This document shows positions 27,010 to 35,701 of a stretch of DNA of 64,000 nucleotides, piece by piece. The notes beneath the pieces are model-generated. The model saw only the letters and a list, made by a program, of their open reading frames with translations. It was not told where the DNA came from and did not search any database. The DNA comes from Anaerotignum faecicola (GTDB taxonomy: Bacteria > Bacillota > Clostridia > Lachnospirales > Anaerotignaceae): positions 62,001 through 126,000 of the forward strand of contig JANFXS010000002.1 of assembly GCA_024460105.1 (NCBI GenBank), in the 5' to 3' direction. Every line of letters starts with the position of its first letter. Positions within the stretch are counted from its first letter, which is position 1. The position numbers were made by a program, and so were the translations under genes.

Positions 27010-29692
27010 TTGTATCCCATCCTTTCCAGAGCCGATACTACTGCGGCTCTTGATTTCGCAGTTCTGTCCTCAATCTCACCAAGGGTGTGTTCATAACGCT
27101 TTGCAATTAAAAGCACCTTGGAAGAAAGCGTATTCAGAACCTGCTCGATTTCATCACATACATCCAACGACAATTTTGCCATCCACTTCATATCAAAGAG
27201 AAGATGCTTGATTTCTTCATCGGTCAGTTCCGCATATTTTGTTACCAGTTTTTCATCGAGTGCCTTACGGGCTGCTTTATATGCCTTGTCCACGGCATCC
27301 ATTTCAGCGTACTTCTGTGCGTAAAGTGTCAACGCCGCATATTCGTCTGCGTAGATTTCCGGCACCACAGCAGTCTCAGCAGCAATTTTCAATGCCGCTT
27401 TCAGTTTCGCCTTACCAAAAGTACCATTCTTATTGCGAATGTCAAACTCGCCCAATTCAGGCACTTCTTGAATAAGAGCCTCCATCTCATAAGTCTTGCC
27501 GTCGTCAAACAGAGTCACAAGCTGAACCATAGCATCCATGATGACAGAGGTCTTCTTGGCATCCAATTCCTTAATGCGTTTATTCAGATTTGCCTTTGGA
27601 ATACCATCGCCCTTTTCGTTCAGCACATCTTTCAAAAGACCGTCATCGCCGGACTCTTCTTCACGCATTTCATCCAGTTCCGCCTCAAGAGCAGCCGACT
27701 TCTCCATCAGTGCAGTAAGTTCTGCAAGTTCCTCTGCAAAAAAAACAGCCTCCATAATTTCCTTTGGAATTAGCGCACCTTCAAAAGATTTCACCTTGGT
27801 AGTATCATCAACCTCTACAGTTTCTCCGCTTTCATCCTTCTGCTTTTTCTTCGCATATTCGTAATCAATTTCTCTTGCAACCGCATAACCGCCTGCTTTG
27901 ATAGCATACACATCATCCTGTAACTTTGCGTTCCAGTAATTCAGCAGGCAATCATAAACATCATAATTGTCAAGCAGTCTTGCCTGTTCATACGCCACAC
28001 GAAGCATTGCTGCAATCGCACGAATAAGTTCCTTCGGATTGGTATCTGCATCAATGCCAAGGAGAATATACTTAACTTCCGTCTTCCACTGCTCAAAAAT
28101 ATCTTCTGTTTCATGTTGCTTTTCATCAAGGATGCTCTTGTCCTGGCTGATAACACCTTCAATCTCACCAGATGCAAGGGCGAGCCTATAAATATTATGC
28201 ACTTCATCAATGCAAGTAAAAATCTCTTGCTTGAGATCAGGTGCGATAGACCACAGTTTCTTAAGCGAATCAACATCTGTTCCCGGAATACCACCCTTTA
28301 AGTGGGCAGCAATATTCTGTGGAAGCGTATCATCAATTTTCGGGATGTATCTCGGAATGTTCAGATTGCCTCCGTTTTCATCCAACACATCGCTGTATTT
28401 CACAAAACGAGAGTATCCCGGAATAATGTCTTGATTGATGAAGGTCTGAACAATTTTCTCAATATCCTGTTCACGAAGTCTATTCTTGCTACCATCCTTC
28501 TTAAAGCCACGGCTGGCATCAATCAGGAAAATACCTTCTCTTGTTTCCGCATCTTCCTTATCGATGATGATAATGCAAGCGGGAATTCCTGTACCATAAA
28601 ACAGGTTTGGCGGCAGACTTACAACGCCCTTGATATATCTTTTCTTCAAGATTTCAATACGGATAGTTTCCTCGGCATTGCCTCTGAATAAAACGCCGTG
28701 AGGCATAACAATACCTGCTTTACCTTTGGTGTCCAACGATTTCAAGACGTGCAAGAACCAGGCATAGTCGCCATTCTTTTCAGGCGGAATGCTATACCCA
28801 TCAAATCTCTTATATTTATCCTCACTCGGCTTAATTCCATCCGTCCAAGATTTATCGGAGAAGGGCGGATTCATCACGATGAAGTCAAATTTTTTCAGTT
28901 CATCAAACTCATCTTTGTACTGCGGTGTGGACAGCGTATTGCCGCTCTTGATTTCGCCAGTACCCTTGTTGTGCAAGATGAAGTTCATCTTTGCCAAACC
29001 TGCGGTATCAGGATACTTTTCCTGTCCGAAGATAGTCACAATGGAATCACCGTTTTCGTCCACAGGTGCCTCATCAGCAGACCTAATAAGAAGGCTGCCA
29101 CTTCCTGCGGCCGGGTCATACAATGTCCATTTCTTTGTCGGCATCTCCTTAATATTGCCAATGCCAATCAAACGAGCAATAATACGGGACACCTCACTCG
29201 GTGTATAGAACTGTCCCTTGCTCTTACCGGATTCCTGTGCGAATTTCATCATGAAATACTCATAGGCATCACCGATAATATCATCGCCACTTGCACGGTT
29301 ATTTTTAAAGTCAATCGCAGGATTCTGGAATATGGCAATCAAGCCGGAAACCTTATCTACGAGTTCTTTACCGGAACCTAATTCTTCTGGTTATTAAAGC
29401 TGACATCAGGAAGGGAACCCTGCAGACGGTTGTCCTCAAGGAATTTCTGGATAATCTTATCCACACGTTCGCCTACATCGCTCTTGCCTTTTGCCGCAAT
29501 CAAATCTTCAAAAGATGCGCCCTTGCTGATGGTAAATTCAGCGAAAGGCTGTCCCTTATATCTGTCAGATACATATTTGAAAAACAGCAGAACCAACACG
29601 TAGTCTTTATAACGTGACGGCTCCACACCGCCCCTCAGCTTATTACAAGCCTCCCAGAGCATTGAATACAATTCGGATTTCTTCACAGCCAT
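27003..29692 (-). pseudogene. hsdM: Type I DNA methyltransferase subunit, one-base frameshift
   Basis: The N-terminal helical domain (MAVKKSELYSMLWEACNKL) reads from 29692 to a stop at 29378. The rest reads in a shifted frame: GQFYTPSEVSRIIARL, the SAM-binding YDPAAGSGSLL and the catalytic NPPF motif in FIVMNPPFSD. Adding one C to AACCAGAAG near 29395 restores NNPEELGSGKELVDKVSG. Domain order is normal for HsdM, with a long C-terminal extension (from about residue 480 of the main frame) rich in coiled coil. Unless a second start rescues it, the methylase is split, which would leave HsdR without its modification partner. A sequencing error in a homopolymer cannot be excluded. Confidence 0.85.
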
Positions 29693-29742
29693 AGCCCTCT
29701 TTTATCTCCATTCTAGTAAGTTATTCTTTAAAACATACGCTA

Positions 29743-29946
29743 TCATTCGATAGCACTCTTTCCGCTTTTTACCCATGCATCTAATTCGGAGAATTTGAAT
29801 TTCCACTTCTTTCCGATTTTATGGGCAGGAATACCTGTATCTTTTTTAATCCAGTCTCTAACGGTAATAGGCTTAACGCCCAAATATTCTGCTGCTTCTT
29901 CAATGCCTATCCATTTGTCATTCATCATCTCATTCACTGTTTTCAC
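29743..29946 (-). CDS. Excisionase-type helix-turn-helix DNA-binding protein
   Basis: The 67-residue protein matches MerR/Xis-type helix-turn-helix proteins: WIGIEEAAEYLGVKPITVRDWIKK and KIGKKWKFKFSELDAWV. Such proteins act as excisionases or small regulators. It lies 50 bases upstream of hsdM and in the same direction, so it may regulate the restriction operon. Origin from a mobile element is equally possible. Confidence 0.8.
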   Translation of the reverse strand: MKTVNEMMNDKWIGIEEAAEYLGVKPITVRDWIKKDTGIPAHKIGKKWKFKFSELDAWVKSGKSAIE

Positions 29947-30063
29947 CTCGTCAAATGTTGATGGTTACAAAACTCTTTTTATATTATACCACCATTTCCA
30001 TCTATTTTCAATAGGTTATATGATGTTTCTTGATATTTGATGATGCTTTAAACAAAATCCCTA

Positions 30064-30104
30064 ATAAAAAATCCGAGAGCCAGAAGAATACCTCCAGCTC
30101 TCGG
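30064..30104 (-). terminator. Terminator after DUF4268 pseudogene
   Basis: The 8-bp stem CCGAGAGC/GCTCTCGG is followed on the minus strand by ATTTTTTATT. It ends the transcription unit that begins upstream of 32.5 kb or inside it. Confidence 0.8.
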
Positions 30105-30141
30105 AATGTTATGCTTTCAAGCTATCTCAATATTTAATTGT

Positions 30142-31068
30142 TTATAAGTATTTCTTGAATGCCTTCTTCATTTTAATTGCCATATCCATCATCCAATCGA
30201 ACTGCTCTGACCAAGTATCCTTGTTATCAAAGTCGACGGTTTTATACGTCAAGATACGGCTTGCCTTTTTCTCCGGTAACTCATTCCACTCAAGCTGAAC
30301 ACCCATCTCGCTTTCGATGTAAGCCTTGTTAGAGTAAAACTTGTGGTACAGTTCTTTGTCATCAGAAATATACCACTCTACAAGAGCGTGGTTATACTTC
30401 CTTATCTGCGACATACTAATGTGACAGGCTGACGAACCAACACTGAATGTCATCCAATGGTCAGTGCTTGCTTTTCTCTTATTGAATGCCTTTGCAAAAG
30501 CATTGTTCTGGAATGCGTAGTCATTAAAGGTTACCCACTAATCATATCGTGCCTGCAGTGTAGGAGAATTGCTTGTATTTCGTTTGATTTCCTTTGTCCA
30601 GTCATTGGGCTTTTCTACCACTTCAAATTTCACGGCAATATCAGAACTGCCGATTTGGTACAGTTTGATTTCTACCATGAAGAATGCGATACTTTCATCG
30701 GTGTGGTTGTTCAGCTATTCTACGGCAGAGCGATGTTCCTCACGGGCTCTTTTTACTACCCAGATAATGATGTCAGCCGATTTACCGGACGCATATGTAA
30801 TCAACTTACCAAGGTGGTCATGGTTTGTATCTTCAAGCTGATTCTCTATGATGATTTTTCTGTCCGTTCCGGTTTCAGTTGCATAAATGTCTACATTGAA
30901 ATCTCCGACAGAAGACTCCGTTTCATCTACTGTAATCTCAAGTCCGACTGCATCGGCAAGCAGAGAAAGATTATCCTCTTCCGCAAGCCACGGAGTGAAG
31001 TCCAATGCCTCATGTGGCCATACCTTTCGCAAATCTTTTATTTCTTTCAGTTTTCCTAAATTAATCAA
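30142..31068 (-). pseudogene. DUF4268 protein with two nonsense codons
   Basis: One frame of 309 codons contains TAG at 30715-30717 (after EEHRSAVE) and TAG at 30538-30540 (after QARYD). Homologues as I recall them read AIEWLNNHTDE and RYDYWTAFND, so a Trp and probably a Tyr codon became TAG. The N-terminal half (KIIIENQLEDTNHDHLGKLITYASG) has a PD-(D/E)xK-like nuclease signature (I-E-N-Q), and the C-terminal part is the DUF4268 domain. A nuclease role is inferred from the fold. Otherwise the sequence is well preserved, so inactivation is recent. Confidence 0.8.
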
Positions 31069-31276
31069 CTCTCTTCCTCCTTGCCGTGCAATTAACTATT
31101 CTATCAACTCAACAATCAGCAAAATCATCTTATCCACTCGACTTTGCTCATTTTCAACCTGTCAACTCAACCTATCATTTTCGTCATAAGCCGGGTGTTA
31201 AATCTTCCGTTTCGCAGTTGTCAAACCAATATGACCTTTGCTCGGAAATGCTTTATTTTCAAGCCTTTTTCGGTAT

Positions 31277-31798
31277 TTACTTCTGTACTTTTGACATCAA
31301 TACTACACACTCCACATGTTTTGATTTACGGAACAGATCCAGCAGTTCTTTCTGCTTGAAGTTTGGATCAAGATTAGGTGCTTCTGTCCGAATCCAGATG
31401 TCTGCAAGCATTTTGGAAAAATCCTCTCTGGACAAGTATGATTCCGTATATTTTAAAAAAGCAAGCAGATAAGATTTTGTCATGAGGTCAGTATTTTTGC
31501 TTCGCAAAAACGGCTTCGCCGCCGGATTTCTTTCCGGTACGAGGTGGTATACCCCAAACACATCTTCCGCAGTATCGATCTGCTTTTTCACTTGTTCTTT
31601 CCATAGGGTAAATGCCTTTGTATCTTCCATAATATTGGTAAAAGCAATTTCGCCGTCAGTCTGCGACAGACAAACCATCGCTGAATCCGTGAACGGATGC
31701 TTGATGACCAACGGCGAAAACTTTGTTTCTTCTATATTCATGTGCAGGAATACTTTGGCGGTATCTTTGATTCCTCTTAAGTCTGTTATTTTTCGCAT
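31277..31798 (-). CDS. Unrecognised 173-residue protein
   Basis: The protein begins MRKITDLRGIKDTAKVFLH and has mixed alpha/beta character without a membrane segment or known motif. It follows the 108-residue gene at 31808 by 9 bases and precedes the DUF4268 pseudogene, all in the same direction. The tight spacing suggests joint function with the 108-residue protein. A toxin-antitoxin-like or element-maintenance role cannot be judged from sequence. Confidence 0.65.
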   Translation of the reverse strand: MRKITDLRGIKDTAKVFLHMNIEETKFSPLVIKHPFTDSAMVCLSQTDGEIAFTNIMEDTKAFTLWKEQVKKQIDTAEDVFGVYHLVPERNPAAKPFLRSKNTDLMTKSYLLAFLKYTESYLSREDFSKMLADIWIRTEAPNLDPNFKQKELLDLFRKSKHVECVVLMSKVQK

Positions 31799-31807
31799 TT
31801 TCTCACC

Positions 31808-32134
31808 TTACCACAATGCCACATTTTTTTCTTTTTTAATTTGTTCAACCAAAGCATCAAAACCGTCTGCTTCTTCAGCATATTTTGTAAAAATAAGCTC
31901 TACCATTTCTCTTGAAAATCCAAGTTCTTCATAAAGCAAAAGCAGATCCTCTGGTAATCTGCCAAGCACACTTGTTGGCTTTATAATGATGCATCCCTTT
32001 TGAAGAATGATATCTACCAATTCATTAGGATTGATCTCTGCATTCTCCAGCATTTCATCTGTGATTTCAATAGGATCACCTGGGGTTCTGTAAATAATTG
32101 TTTTTTCACTTGGTTCTGTCTTCATATTTTTCAT
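31808..32134 (-). CDS. Unrecognised 108-residue protein
   Basis: This acidic protein contains IEITDEMLENAEINPNELVD and a C-terminal helical part LPEDLLLLYEELGFSREMVE. It may be a small regulatory or antitoxin-like protein because of its size, charge and tight coupling to the next gene, but no family is recognised. It lies 15 bases past the DUF3846 gene. Confidence 0.6.
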   Translation of the reverse strand: MKNMKTEPSEKTIIYRTPGDPIEITDEMLENAEINPNELVDIILQKGCIIIKPTSVLGRLPEDLLLLYEELGFSREMVELIFTKYAEEADGFDALVEQIKKEKNVALW

Positions 32135-32149
32135 AACTGTACATCCTCC

Positions 32150-32521
32150 TTATTCAAATGTGTAAAATTCAATTACTGTCGTTTCTTCTATTTCTTCTTT
32201 TGTAAACTCCTGAGGTTCATAAAAAATTTTTGTGTATGTGTCCAACTCCTCCTCACTCAATGATGTCAGGTTTCCTTCCTCATCACTGCCACAAACAAAA
32301 AAATCGCCAACGATGATATCGCTGCCAATTCTCCTGTTGCCTTCTAAGCCAATCAATTTCCCCTCATCATTTAATAGGATACATACATTGTCATCTAATC
32401 CTAAGATGTCAATATATCCTCCAACTGCTTCTTGCATAGCTTCCAATGTATTTTTCAGCATATAGACTTCAGGATGTTCATGTGGCTTTACTTTTAATAC
32501 TTTTATGACATCTTCCTTCAT
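32150..32521 (-). CDS. DUF3846 domain protein
   Basis: The 123-residue protein matches the DUF3846 pattern found in phages and conjugative elements: KVLKVKPHEHPEVYMLKNTLEAM, GGYIDILGLDDNVCILLNDEG, and LEGNRRIGSDIIVGDFFVCG. Start ATG 32521 follows AAGGAGGTGAG; an in-frame upstream ATG lacks a site. Function unknown. The upstream leader contains two copies of a terminator-bearing repeat, so expression may depend on read-through. Confidence 0.75.
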   Translation of the reverse strand: MKEDVIKVLKVKPHEHPEVYMLKNTLEAMQEAVGGYIDILGLDDNVCILLNDEGKLIGLEGNRRIGSDIIVGDFFVCGSDEEGNLTSLSEEELDTYTKIFYEPQEFTKEEIEETTVIEFYTFE

Positions 32522-32550
32522 GGTTCTCACCTCCTTAAAAAATTTTTTAA

Positions 32551-32855
32551 TTTTTTTCAAAAAAGGGTTGTAATTTTGAAAAACCCCATTTTGTCGAATT
32601 AAGGGAACAAAAAAGGCAGTGTGATGTTTTTTTCATCCACTGCCTTAATTCAAATATCTTTTCCATCGTTTAATATTCAGTTTGCTTATACAAATTTATT
32701 TTTTATACTTTTGCGACATTTTTCATCATAATTTTCACACTTTTCAAAAACTTTTTTAAATTTTTTTCAAAAAAGGGTTGTAATTTTGAAAATCGCTTTT
32801 TCGTTAAGTTCTGAAAACTGAAAAAGGCAGTGAGATTTTTTTCATCTCACTGCCC
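32551..32855. repeat. Two tandem leader/terminator modules
   Basis: A 30-base core beginning TTTTTTTCAAAAAAGGGTTG occurs at about 32551-32580 and 32761-32790. Each is followed by a hairpin: GGCAGTG/CACTGCC at about 32615-32644 and GGCAGTGAGAT/ATCTCACTGCC at 32826-32854. On the minus strand both hairpins are followed by T5-T6 tracts, so they are terminator-like and lie upstream of the DUF3846 gene. The word GCTATGTCATCTAT also occurs twice farther on (about 32882 and 32968). Between 32856 and 33097 I see no gene. Confidence 0.6.
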
Positions 32856-33097
32856 GAAAATCGTTTTTTAACTCCAAAAACGCTATGTCATCTATAAAAT
32901 TGGATTTTTTGGGGCTTTAAAAATCGCCCTCAAAAACCGCTGGAAGCCTTGATTTTACTGCCTTTGCGGCTATGTCATCTATTTTGATCACTCATCCCAT
33001 CATGACTGAACAAAAAGTATGCCTGATGAAGCTGGTTGCCCCTTGGTGTAGGGGTATTTTTCTAAAAAATGCTGCTTCTCTTAAAAATAGTGGAAAC

Positions 33098-33140
33098 AAA
33101 AAAATCTGGAATGTGGATTACTCTTGCCATTCCAGATTTT
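33098..33140 (-). terminator. Terminator after fic pseudogene
   Basis: The 11-bp stem AAATCTGGAAT/ATTCCAGATTT is followed by a T-rich tract on the minus strand, 28 bp past the fic stop. Confidence 0.85.
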
Positions 33141-33167
33141 GTTCTTTTCACTATATTATTATAGATA

Positions 33168-33776
33168 TTAACCTTTTAATATCGCGTCTTGGATAATTCG
33201 AATGAGATACTCATATTCTGAGTACATACCATCTGATGCTTTGACTAGTGCATCTCTCACATATTCTGAGTTGTCTTTTAATAATGCTTTATTCATACGA
33301 AAACCATGTTTTTCAGCAAACTGTGTAGCAAATGTGATGATAGTACGAGTATTACCCTCTCGGAAAGGATGTATTTGCCATATTTTTGCAATCAATTTAG
33401 AGAACAACTCCGCTGTTTCAGAGATATCTAACACTTCCCACTTGACTTGATTCAGCTCCTTTAGCGCTGCCTCCATCTCGGTTTCGATGCTATTTGTATC
33501 AGCATACCTGACAGTATCACCACCTAATACTCTCTCACCTTTTACAATATTGATACCTCGTTCTTTTCCTGCCTATTCATATAAATCCCCAAAAATATAA
33601 GCATGAATGTCCTTAATACGCTGATAATCAAACACATCGCCACAAATCTTATCATCAATGTCAAGCAACTTTACATATGTAATATTACTTTCTGCTTCCT
33701 CCAACAATTTTTCATCTTTGATATTCAGCAAATTTCTTAATACAGGGACATCATCATATAAATAATAGTCCTTCAT
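33168..33776 (-). pseudogene. fic: Fic/DOC family AMP-transferase with TAG in place of Trp
   Basis: The frame of 202 codons is open except TAG at 33573-33575, within FGDLYE-stop-AGKERG; Fic proteins normally have Trp here (Y-E-W-A-G-K), so TGG became TAG. The active-site motif HPFREGNTR is intact at residues 136-144. Fic toxins transfer AMP to target proteins. The stop cuts the protein at residue 67, before the catalytic motif, so the toxin should be dead. The partner antitoxin gene lies 12 bases upstream and is intact, which fits loss of toxin after loss of selection. Confidence 0.88.
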
Positions 33777-33788
33777 ATCTCCACCGCC

Positions 33789-34016
33789 TTAATCATTGCA
33801 ATATTTTGCTTGCTCTCGATAATAAGCAATGGTTTCCTTTAAGATCTCAGAAATTTCTTTTTTTCCATCAATATATTCCTGTACTAAATTCATTGTTCTT
33901 TCTGTTGGAGCTGCTGCATCCAATGTGGCAATCGCTAAAGCATCATTCACGATTTTTTCACGACCAACTTTTGTTGTTTCTTTGATAGAATATTTCTTTT
34001 CAATTGTATATGCCAT
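33789..34016 (-). CDS. VbhA-like antitoxin of Fic system
   Basis: The 75-residue protein begins MAYTIEKKYSIKE and is helical; the segment VNDALAIATLDAAAPTERT followed by VQEYIDG matches small antitoxin partners (VbhA family) that block Fic toxins. ATG 34016 follows GGGAAGTG. The canonical S/T-x-x-x-E-G/N inhibitory motif is not obvious to me. A remnant of this gene's start exists at about 12565-12590. Confidence 0.75.
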   Translation of the reverse strand: MAYTIEKKYSIKETTKVGREKIVNDALAIATLDAAAPTERTMNLVQEYIDGKKEISEILKETIAYYREQAKYCND

Positions 34017-34117
34017 GAACACACTTCCCTTCTATCCGTTTCTATTATTTTATCACATATCCATACAAAAAATCAAAAACAGCTTTCTAAATACTATTTC
34101 TATACAATCTTTGTTTT

Positions 34118-35701
34118 CTAAAAGTTTTCCTGTTTATCATTTTCGTTCCAAGTTTCTACAATAATAATCCCGATTTTAAATACAACTTCTATCTGAAAAG
34201 CATTGATCACATTAATTTTTCGAATCAGTTTTCTGACCAACTGCTCATTATATTCGTTTAGGAAATAAGTTCTTTTGCCTATAATATCCTGAATTTCCAT
34301 ATATCTTATTTTATCTTGTCCTAGTTGTTCCTCTACAATATGTATTTCCATTTTTTCATAATCTTCTAAATTGTCAACAATCTTTCTATAAATAGATTCA
34401 AAGGCAGTCAGATTCGGATTTTCTTTCTGTACCTGCTTCGATATCACTTCTGTTTGTATCTCAAATATTCCCTTTGTTTCACTTACTCCTATCTGTATTT
34501 GAACTGCCATACGATTTATAGCTTTTAATATAATTCCATGAAGCAGTTCTTCTTCAAGAGTTGGGGAATAGTGACAGTATTTGATTCCATTTTGCAGCCT
34601 GTTCTCGCAACGCCAGACCGCTTTTTCTTTTCCATTCTTTTTTCTGATCTGTCTGCGATACTCGCTGCCACATTCCCCACAAATCAAGATTTTAGATAGT
34701 GCAAATTTTTCAGAATATTTTCCTTCTAATTCTTCCGTACTTCCTACCATACTTTTTTTCTTCAGGCATGACCTTCTTTTCATTTCCTGCTGTACCAGAT
34801 AATATAATTCTTTAGAAATGATTGGCTCATGGATGTCCTGCACATAATACTGAGGTAATTCTCCTTTATTCTTTCGTCTATCTTTTAGCAAGTAATCTAC
34901 CGTAAATGTTTTTTGTGCAACTGCATCACCAATATACTTCTCATTCGTTAGTATAACACGAATAGAGGAACCACTCCATTTAGTATTTCCACGTATAGTC
35001 TTTACCTTCATTTTGGTGAGCAAGTTGGCAATTTCATTTAGACTCTGTCCTTCCAAATATTTTTTATATATCATTCGAACAAATTCTGCTTCTTCTGGTA
35101 TGATATGAAGATGCTTGTCTATCCCTTTTTCATACCCAAAGGTCCTTTTTATAAGAACCTCTCCATTCTCATATTTTCGTTTCAGCCACCACTTTACATT
35201 TTCGCTGATGTTTCGGCTTTCTTCCTGTGCCTGGCTACTAAGTATAGTAATTAGAAGTTCTCCCGTTGCTTCCAATGTGTTGATATGTTCTTTCTCGAAA
35301 TAGATTGCGATGTTTCTTTCCTTCAGTCTTCGAATACAGGACAGACAGTCCACAGTATTCCTAGCAAATCGGCTGATGGATTTTGTCAGTATCAAATCAA
35401 TATCTTTTTCTTTGTACAGGCATCTTTCCATCATTAGGTTGAAATTATCTCTTTTTTTCATGTCTGTTCCAGAAATACCATCATCCGCATATATTGTAAC
35501 AAGATTCCATTCCGGAGTATCAGTAATCAGCTTTGTATAATAAGCAACATGTGACTCGTAGCTGTTTTCTTGTTCTTCCTGTGAAGTACTTACCCTGCAG
35601 TATGCTGCCACATTAAGAATTTCCTTTTCCTCTCTTTTCTTTCCCCTTCTGTTGATTGTTGAGGGTATCATTGTCACTTTTCTTTCACACACAGGCTTCA
35701 C
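34118..35701 (-). CDS. Large serine recombinase 1
   Basis: This 527-residue recombinase has a resolvase domain with catalytic Ser38 in AYCRVSTS, SISRFARNTVDC near residue 110, a recombinase domain (residues about 175-300, TIRGNTKWSGSSIRVIL), a zinc ribbon (CGECGSEYRRQI) and a C-terminal coiled coil. It uses GTG at 35701, overlapping the end of recombinase 2 by 17 bases, so the two are translationally coupled. Large serine recombinases integrate and excise mobile elements at attachment sites. The set of tandem recombinases suggests that they act together. Confidence 0.9.
   Translation of the reverse strand: MKPVCERKVTMIPSTINRRGKKREEKEILNVAAYCRVSTSQEEQENSYESHVAYYTKLITDTPEWNLVTIYADDGISGTDMKKRDNFNLMMERCLYKEKDIDLILTKSISRFARNTVDCLSCIRRLKERNIAIYFEKEHINTLEATGELLITILSSQAQEESRNISENVKWWLKRKYENGEVLIKRTFGYEKGIDKHLHIIPEEAEFVRMIYKKYLEGQSLNEIANLLTKMKVKTIRGNTKWSGSSIRVILTNEKYIGDAVAQKTFTVDYLLKDRRKNKGELPQYYVQDIHEPIISKELYYLVQQEMKRRSCLKKKSMVGSTEELEGKYSEKFALSKILICGECGSEYRRQIRKKNGKEKAVWRCENRLQNGIKYCHYSPTLEEELLHGIILKAINRMAVQIQIGVSETKGIFEIQTEVISKQVQKENPNLTAFESIYRKIVDNLEDYEKMEIHIVEEQLGQDKIRYMEIQDIIGKRTYFLNEYNEQLVRKLIRKINVINAFQIEVVFKIGIIIVETWNENDKQENF

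Noticed and set aside
28698-29381. Plus-strand frame of 227 codons opposite hsdM
   Set aside because: The minus strand carries the methylase motifs GSGSLL and NPPF; the plus frame is a by-product.
32551-32855. CRISPR array
   Set aside because: Only two units, long AT-rich core, no regular spacers and no cas genes.
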